Source of the DNA: Chondrosia reniformis | Lineage: Eukaryota; Porifera; Demospongiae; Chondrillida; Chondrillidae | Direction of reading: 5' to 3' | DNA length: 64,000 nucleotides | Assembly: GCA_947172415.1 (NCBI GenBank) | Contig: OX359195.1 | Coordinates: 620,001 to 684,000, forward strand | Shown here: positions 57,466-64,000 of the stretch, one piece after another | Layout of the letters: each line of letters starts with the position of its first letter | How positions within the stretch are numbered: the stretch's first letter is position 1 | Program-made: the position numbers and the translations under genes | The notes under the pieces: model-generated | Seen by the model: only the letters and a program-made list of their open reading frames with translations | What the model was told of the DNA's origin: nothing | The model's database searches: none

Positions 57466-59161
57466 CTATAATGGTATACCGAGTACTGTTTCAAGGGAGC
57501 TTCCGTTGGCTGCTCCGAGTACTGTGCTGTTGCCAAGATGCTGGTCAGAGAATTTTCCATGTTGCACTAGCTGTTTTATAAATTGGTCATTTTTGGTGTC
57601 CAATGGAATAACACCTTTCCTCCATGCATTATCCATCTGGTGTGGATCAGAGCCATCAAGAGCATTGTCGAAATGGAGTATCCACACTGCCATCCAGCCT
57701 AGCTGCATAAAGTCATACTGCTCAAGAGTCAAGGAAACCCCTGAATTAAAAGGACGGTACAAACAGCTATTGTATTCTGGAATTTTCTTCGTACTTAGAT
57801 TTCTTTTATTGCGTTCAAAGTCAATCAACACTGCAAATGCCTCTTTTCTAGTTCTGTCATACTTGAAACAAATGTTTGGCAAACGAATATCCAAGTGTGC
57901 AAAATTAAAGCTATGAAACTGATCAATTGCCTCTTTGGTACTCCTCAACAAGGCTACAAGACACCTTCTGGCCTCACTAGCACTGAGTGGCGGATGTGCT
58001 GCAGGAAATTCAAGGAATGGAATACTGAGGTTGAAAACAAGAAGTTCCTGTTCATGCAATACCAAACGATCCATTGGTTGCTGCATTGCTTTGATGGTAA
58101 CGCTTAAGAAGGCAATTTTTGTATAATTTTGCTCATCAGGGCAGAATTTGTAGATTTTTCCATTATCACCAGTAGTAGCTTGCAAGATGAAGGAGTTCCA
58201 GGATTGGAGTTGTTTCATTATGACTCCTTTCTGAAGGTGAAACGCATTCCTAAGATTACCAAGCTCTGCTCCTGTTAGTTTAATGGGATATGCAAGAATA
58301 TCACCAGAATTGAGAGAGGGTCCAAGTCGACCAATAGCATCCTTGTTGGCTTGATACCCAGCCCTAATACTTTCTTCCACATCTTCCAAAGATGGTATCC
58401 TTTCAAATGCATAGTAAAAGTAAAGCTCCTCAAACCGCACGGTCACCTTTGTGACAAAAAAGGGCTCACTGCTCTTAGGAAGTACAAACCCAACCACTTG
58501 ATTAATGTTGTACTGGTATCGCAGCATACGCAGCTGTGTGATAAGCCCAATGACCTCTTTATTTAATGTACTTCTATACCCTTCAGGTCCCTTCCCTGAG
58601 TGGACTTCAGCGACCAGAGTGACAACACTGTCATTGTCATTGCCTCCCTCTGAGATCCATACATCAGGATTTTGACTTGTAGTGCAAAATGAATCTTCCA
58701 ACTCCTCCCACTGTTTAACACGTTTTTCAAAATTTGAAAGAGAACCAGTGCAGTGTTCAATGAAACCAGACGCATTTTCCGCATCTTTATCTGTCAAAGG
58801 GACATTAGCACTAGCACAAAGGGTATTGAGGTCGCAATATCGCTCGCCTTCCTTAACTGCATCCTCGAACTCTAAAAAAGGGTAATTTTCAGCTTTGCAA
58901 ATGTATTCAGGTAAATTCAAGTACTTTGATGCTGTTGATGCGCTCGCTAGCTTGGGCCGCTTGGCGGCGTTATCCCTGTAGAGAAGAAGAGAAGTCACTG
59001 TTAAAGTAATAATATCTCTCAGACATCAACTCATTAAACTCGCTTTCCTGTCTACTAGTCACTGACTCGCGCTAACAAATAGTCACAGTTTGTTCACTAA
59101 TAACAGAAACTAACTTTTTGGGGGAGTTCAGGTTCTGTTGACGGTTTAAGGCAACTGCCAT
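57466..59161 (-). CDS. K4: intact K-family gene, two exons, 518 aa
   Basis: Exon 1 is 59161-59115 (MAVALNRQQNLNSPK), exon 2 is 58975-57466, phases joined as in K2. It is the most diverged copy: PDVWIS is preceded by an insertion (CTTSQNPDVWIS), and the segment QATTGDNGKIYKFCPDEQNY differs. The catalytic loop is HLDIRLPN and the DFG-position motif is LIDFERNKRNLS. All putative catalytic positions of both domains are kept (PDV, AEVHSGKG, HLD...N, DFE). With K2 it is one of two complete copies. Confidence 0.72.
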
Positions 59162-59164
59162 TGT

Positions 59165-62100
59165 AGAAGAGACAAGTCGAGAGAGTGTCCAAGAAAGAAG
59201 CGAGGTGACGAATGAGGAGCGACGCGTTGCCTCGGAGTTGTGCTGGGTCCATGTATGGTTGGACCAATCGGATTCGTTCATTGAGGATATTTCGCAATCA
59301 ACCGAAAATGGATGATCTTACTTTGTGTAGGAATGTGCCCGAAGACTGTACTCATGTCTCGTAATGTCTCCCTTCTAATGGTTTAGGGCTCTATCGATCT
59401 TCAAATGCTATATATTGCAACAGTCCTGACCGGACATCGTAGAATAGAATTGAGTTTGTCTGGAGCAAGGCCAAACATGTGCAAACTAGGATTGATGTCA
59501 ATACTTTTGATGGTGCTTTCTCCCTTACACAGTCTTCTTCCCAAAACCAGTCATAGTTTGTGGTTAAGTTCTCTAGATTTATTAATACAGGTTTTTAAGT
59601 TAATATAGTGAGTGCTCCACTGAATTAGTATTCAGTACATATGATGCTTAACTATTATACACCCACAAACCAACACCAAGATGAGCACAGTGAAGAGATT
59701 GCAACATTCTCCTATAGCAAGCAGCTACTCAAGTGTGTACTAGAGAGCTACTTACCTTTAGTCATGTGATCTTCTGACCAATCATATTGTTATATTGTTG
59801 TTATAGTACTGGATTGTGTGGGAGGGAAGATATTCAGTTGTGGTTGAAGATAAGAAGCTATCATCAGCTGCTGTACAGTATTGTTACAAAAGAAGGATTG
59901 TACTGTGTTTTGAGGGATGCATGGAGAGTCTTTTTGGAACAGAGTGGAGAAAGCCTAATACTCAAAGGTAGACAGGTGCAATTATGTATTAATCACAATA
60001 CATATCTGTATGTATATCATTAATTATATTATAATCATATTCAAACGTCGTAAGTTGCTAATGCTATCCAAGATACTAATTGTACATGGAGCCATCTTTT
60101 CTACATTATTGTTACACGTATATAATTGTTAACTTCTATTGTTTTATATCATAGAGGTTCACTGTCAAGTCAAGTCAAGTGTCAAAGTTCTTGAGCTTAT
60201 TAATAGCAGATAATAATAAAAGAGAACCTTTCGGTCTCATGGACCTTCATAGCTTGAATAGAGGGGTGCACAATATATAGGGATGGTGAAAACATGTTTA
60301 TGAATAGAGAATGTCCAAAGAGGGGGCACCTTTTAAATACCGAATACAGAATAGCAGAATAACAGAATACAGATTAGCGGAAGGAGGGCTTGTAATAAAG
60401 ATGGCGGCTAATAACAAAAGGAATTAAGACTTTGGTAATGTATTCGTTTGTTTATTTAATCATGTTAACATTTTACGTGTTACAAGAAGGAATTGCAACA
60501 GAGGGTGACATGACATTCTATAATACAACTGATGATGACATATACACATGTACACATTCTATGGATGGACCAGTAGAGAAGAAGAGAAGTAGAAGGAGAA
60601 ACCTCTTGTATCCTCATCCAAAGCTCCCACTAGGTTTAGTTGTTACAGTTGTGTTTATATTGGAATTGTTATATTCTGTACATTTAAGATCAATCTATAC
60701 GTGTCACAAAAATATACATGCATATCTACATATATATATATGCTGGCGTAAGTTTGTACTTGTAAGTTGTGCCATTATTTGATTGGAACTGCTTCTTACA
60801 TAGAGAAACGCTTCTTGCTATAGGGTCCTATACGTGTATGAGGGCCACCTCACGCAGACAAGATTGTAGGATGTTGGAAGGAATGGTTAGTAGCAGTGAT
60901 GAGTGTATGGTCAGATACTAGATACTCCAAGTAAACTTATAACATATACCTTCAGCTGTTGTGTCTTTAGATTGTATGCTATGTTAGCTTTTCTACTGTG
61001 TCAATCATACATGTTTTGTGTGTATAGTACATCTCTCACAGAAGACACAAGATGTCTTCCACATCCCTTGCTATTCATTTGCATGCTACTTCTCTACAGA
61101 AAAGTATTTCAATACATGGAATTAAGGTATGCCAAGAAATAGTTGCATATACATGTATGTACACACATATACAGTAGTCTTTCACTGCTCTAATTTTAAA
61201 CACATAGGCATTACACATTATCACATGTACACCGGTCATGATATGAAATTACATGAGATACGAGAGCCTTGAAGATGTAAGTATTCATAACTGTCATCAT
61301 AATGATTGCAACAACTACATGTACATAATATCATTTGGCTTATTACTGTGAATCCATGTGATGACATATTACTGCAAGTAAGCTTGCTATTAATGTCACT
61401 CTGCAGAGAGCATTTAGAGGCAGGCAGGATCATGCTAGAGAAACTTCTGCATGTAGAGATTCAAGCTCAATTTGGCTGATAAACACTACATCAAGTGGAA
61501 GTGAAGCTGAAATCTGAAGAAGAGAAGGTCTCACATGAAATTTAAAGGCACCCCAACCACACATGTCATCAATGCCAATCACCAATCATGGTCTGTCTTC
61601 AGTTTTAGAATCACAATCACCTGGTATTCTAGATCAAACTGTCAAGCAATCCTAACATTGGTAATATCCTTAATCGTCCTACTCCCAAAATCCCTGATTT
61701 CCTTCAACTGATTAAGCCTAAGATTAACTACACTTTGTCACCACCAGTGAGAAACACATCCATGCTATCCAAGCTCTCACTATCTTACACTGATCCAAAG
61801 GATTATCATGAGCATCCTCAACCAACAGTGGAGACTGAATTTAAAGGGGCACAAGCGCACATGTCATCAAGGGACGATTTGAAGTGGTCAGTAAAATCAG
61901 TGAGATTAATTGAGGAGTTGGAAATGCTCTTACAGTCTCCTTCCCAGAACCATTCTCATTCTGAGGGGAAATTCCCCACTTCCGACAGAAAGTGTAAAAA
62001 TGATTGTGGATATGGTTTTGTAGAGTCAAAAACAGTATATATAATGGAGCTAAACTTAAACAAAGTGAGTGCTGTGGTAAGTGGGTGTTCAGTAAGTATC

Positions 62101-62280
62101 TGTGATGTCTATACTAACACCAATATATTAGTATCATTGCATGTGTATAGGATTAGAAAGTTTTATATTTGTTGAAGTTGCTTTGAAATTCACTCTTTAG
62201 AAGATTGCTTGAAAAGATTAATGAAGGGAAGGGTCTACCACTATGCAGAAGAGCTTGCTGAAGTACGCATGTGAATCTGA
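59165..62280 (+). pseudogene. M3: M-family copy with a frameshift in the first clear exon
   Basis: Exon 59807-59967 carries a 4-base insertion near 59919-59922 (GGATGCATGGAG against GGATGGAG), breaking CFEGWRVF. The GIATEGD exon is open (60432-60782 frame), and the last exon near 61735-62175 is open and in the M2 frame. Around 60210-60270 a stretch of M1/M2 intron that matches the TMEM45 5' flank is replaced by other sequence. Confidence 0.5.
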
Positions 62281-62606
62281 AAATTACAAAAGATTATATA
62301 TATCTCAACTGCAATCAGTTATCGTTGTTATGGAAACTATACAGTGTACATGTATATAGTCTTATTGTTTGCTCTTCATGTTGTATTGCTTTGATTTCTA
62401 TGGAAATTAGAAACCTAGCTAATAATACACGATTCATTTCTGTAAATATTTTATATAAAGAGAGGTTTGTGCTTTAGTTTGAATCAATTGTCAACAGATT
62501 AAAAAAATATCAATAAAATCAACTTTACATGTGCTTAATCAAGTCTATAGTTAAATGATTCAGGTTCATTGGTCTCCAAATATGGAGTCCAAAACAGACT
62601 AACTTC

Positions 62607-64000
62607 CTACAGTATACCGAGTACTGTTTTAAGGGAGCTTCCGTTGGCTGCTCCGAATACTTCGCTATTGCGAAGGTGCTGGTCAGAGAATTCTCCATGT
62701 TGCACTAGCTGTTTTATAAATTGGTCATTTCTGGTACTCAATGGAATACTACCTTCCCTCCATGCAGTATCCATCTGGTGTGGATCAGAGCCATCAAGAG
62801 CATTGTCGAAATGGAGTATCCACACTGCCATCCAGCCTAGCTGCATAAAGTCATACTGCTCAAGAGTCAAGGAAACCCCCCAATTTAAAGGACGGTACAA
62901 ACAGCTATCGTATTCTGGAATTATCTTCGAACTTAGATTTTCTTTAACGCGTTCAAAGTCAATCAACACTGCAAATGCCTCTTGTCTAGAGCTGTCATAC
63001 TTGAAACAAATGTTTGGTAAGCGAATATCCAAGTGTGCAAAATTAAAGCTATGAAGCTGATCAATTGCCTCTTTGGTACTCTTCAACAAGGCTACAAGAC
63101 ACTCTCGGGCCTCACTAGCACTGAGTGGTGGAATTGCTGCGGGAAATTGAAGGAATGGAATACTGAGTTTGAAAACAGGAAGTTTCTGTTCATGCAATAC
63201 CAAACAATCTATTGGTTGTTCTCCATGTTCCAATTTGATGATAAGGGGTAACCAATTAGTCGCTGTATAATTGTGCTCATTAAGGCAGAATTTGTAGACT
63301 TTTCCATTATCACCGTGCAAGATGAAGGAGTTCCAGGATTGGAGTTGTTTCATTATGACTCCTTCCCGAAGGTGTAACGCATTCCTAAGATCACCAAGCT
63401 CTGCATCTGTTAGTTTAATGGGATATGCAAGAATATCACCAGAATTGAGAGAGGGTCCAAGTCGACCAATAGCATCCTTGTTGGCTTGATATCCAGCCCT
63501 AATACTTGCTTCCACATTTTCCAAAGATGGTATCCTTTCAAATGCATAGTAAAAGTAAAGCTCCTCAAACCGCACTGTCACCTTTGTGACAAAAAAGGGC
63601 TCACTGCTATTGGGAAGTACAAACCCAACCACTTGATTAATGTCGTATTGGTATCGCAGCATACGCAGCTGTGTCATAAGCCCAATGACCTCTTTATTTA
63701 ATGTACTTCTATATCCTTCAGGTCCCTTCCCTGAGTGGACTTCAGCGACCAGAGTGACAACACTGTCATTGTCATTGCCTCCCTCTGAGATCCATACATC
63801 AGGAGTAATGCAAAATGGACCTTCCAACTCCTCCCACTGTTTAACAAGTTTTTCAAAATTTGAACTTGAACCAGTGCACAGTTCAATGAAACCAGACGCA
63901 TTTTCCCCATCTTTATCCGTCAAACTGACATTAGCACTAGCACAAAGGGTATTGAGGTCGCAATATCGCTCGCCTTCTTTAACTGCAGCCTCAAACTCGA
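62607..64000 (-). CDS. K5: K-family gene, 5' part beyond the window
   Basis: The frame is open from the right edge (EFEAAVKEGERYCDLNTLCA) to TAG/TAA at 62607. The PD-(D/E)XK-like part (PDVWIS, AEVHSGKG, TVRFEELYFYY) and kinase part (HLDIRLPN, LIDFERVKENLS) are complete. Exon 1 is not in view, so whether the gene is intact cannot be said. The 3' half is closest to K3 and K2. Confidence 0.7.
   Translation of the reverse strand, partial: EFEAAVKEGERYCDLNTLCASANVSLTDKDGENASGFIELCTGSSSNFEKLVKQWEELEGPFCITPDVWISEGGNDNDSVVTLVAEVHSGKGPEGYRSTLNKEVIGLMTQLRMLRYQYDINQVVGFVLPNSSEPFFVTKVTVRFEELYFYYAFERIPSLENVEASIRAGYQANKDAIGRLGPSLNSGDILAYPIKLTDAELGDLRNALHLREGVIMKQLQSWNSFILHGDNGKVYKFCLNEHNYTATNWLPLIIKLEHGEQPIDCLVLHEQKLPVFKLSIPFLQFPAAIPPLSASEARECLVALLKSTKEAIDQLHSFNFAHLDIRLPNICFKYDSSRQEAFAVLIDFERVKENLSSKIIPEYDSCLYRPLNWGVSLTLEQYDFMQLGWMAVWILHFDNALDGSDPHQMDTAWREGSIPLSTRNDQFIKQLVQHGEFSDQHLRNSEVFGAANGSSLKTVLGIL

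Overview
The window reads as nuclear DNA of an early-branching animal, most likely a demosponge (this assignment is inference). Support: AT-rich sequence, many short GT-AG introns, conserved metazoan genes (SF3A2, ENOSF1, TMEM45, a TBC1D2-type PH domain gene), non-LTR and Penelope-like retroelement remnants, a tRNA-derived SINE and very dense minisatellites. No bacterial operon structure, rRNA or CRISPR is present.

Layout. (1) About 0-12.1 kb and 22.1-27.7 kb, + strand: a birth-and-death cluster of nine intronless paralogues (here A1-A9) of an extracellular domain I cannot name, led either by a type II membrane anchor plus coiled coil or by a cleavable signal peptide. A1 (cut by the window edge), A3, A5 and A8 are open; A2, A4, A6, A7 and A9 are broken. 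A truncated non-LTR retrotransposon, a minisatellite-cored inverted-repeat element, a SINE and a Penelope-like GIY-YIG relic lie between them. (2) 13.1-21.2 kb, - strand: a seven-exon gene with a split PH domain and a coiled coil, related to the N-terminal half of TBC1D2 proteins, ending without a TBC domain; four of its introns carry different tandem arrays. (3) 28.1-34.5 kb, - strand: SF3A2 (eight exons), intronless ENOSF1, and an unrecognised five-exon gene for a 172-residue protein. (4) 34.5-38.5 kb: sparse, with one weak small gene and a cluster of RFX X-box-like motifs. (5) 38.1-44.7 kb: a direct segmental duplication carrying two TMEM45-family genes (- strand), with an internal inversion, an expanded minisatellite and two near-perfect palindromes. 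(6) 45.1-64.0 kb: a tandem array of 5.1-5.5 kb units, each with a - strand gene (K: putative PD-(D/E)XK-like domain plus divergent protein kinase) divergent from a + strand multi-exon gene (M, unknown). K2 and K4 are intact, K3 has a splice-adjacent deletion, K5 runs off the window, and K1 is a deletion chimera with M remnants.

The housekeeping genes are ordinary neighbours. The unusual content is two lineage-type multigene families (A and K/M), the array-filled introns, and a recurring class of palindromic micro-insertions of the form XY > XY-rc(XY)-XY that separates paralogue copies and often breaks their frame. Exon boundaries were inferred by eye from GT-AG sites, phase continuity and family similarity; no alignment or database search was run.
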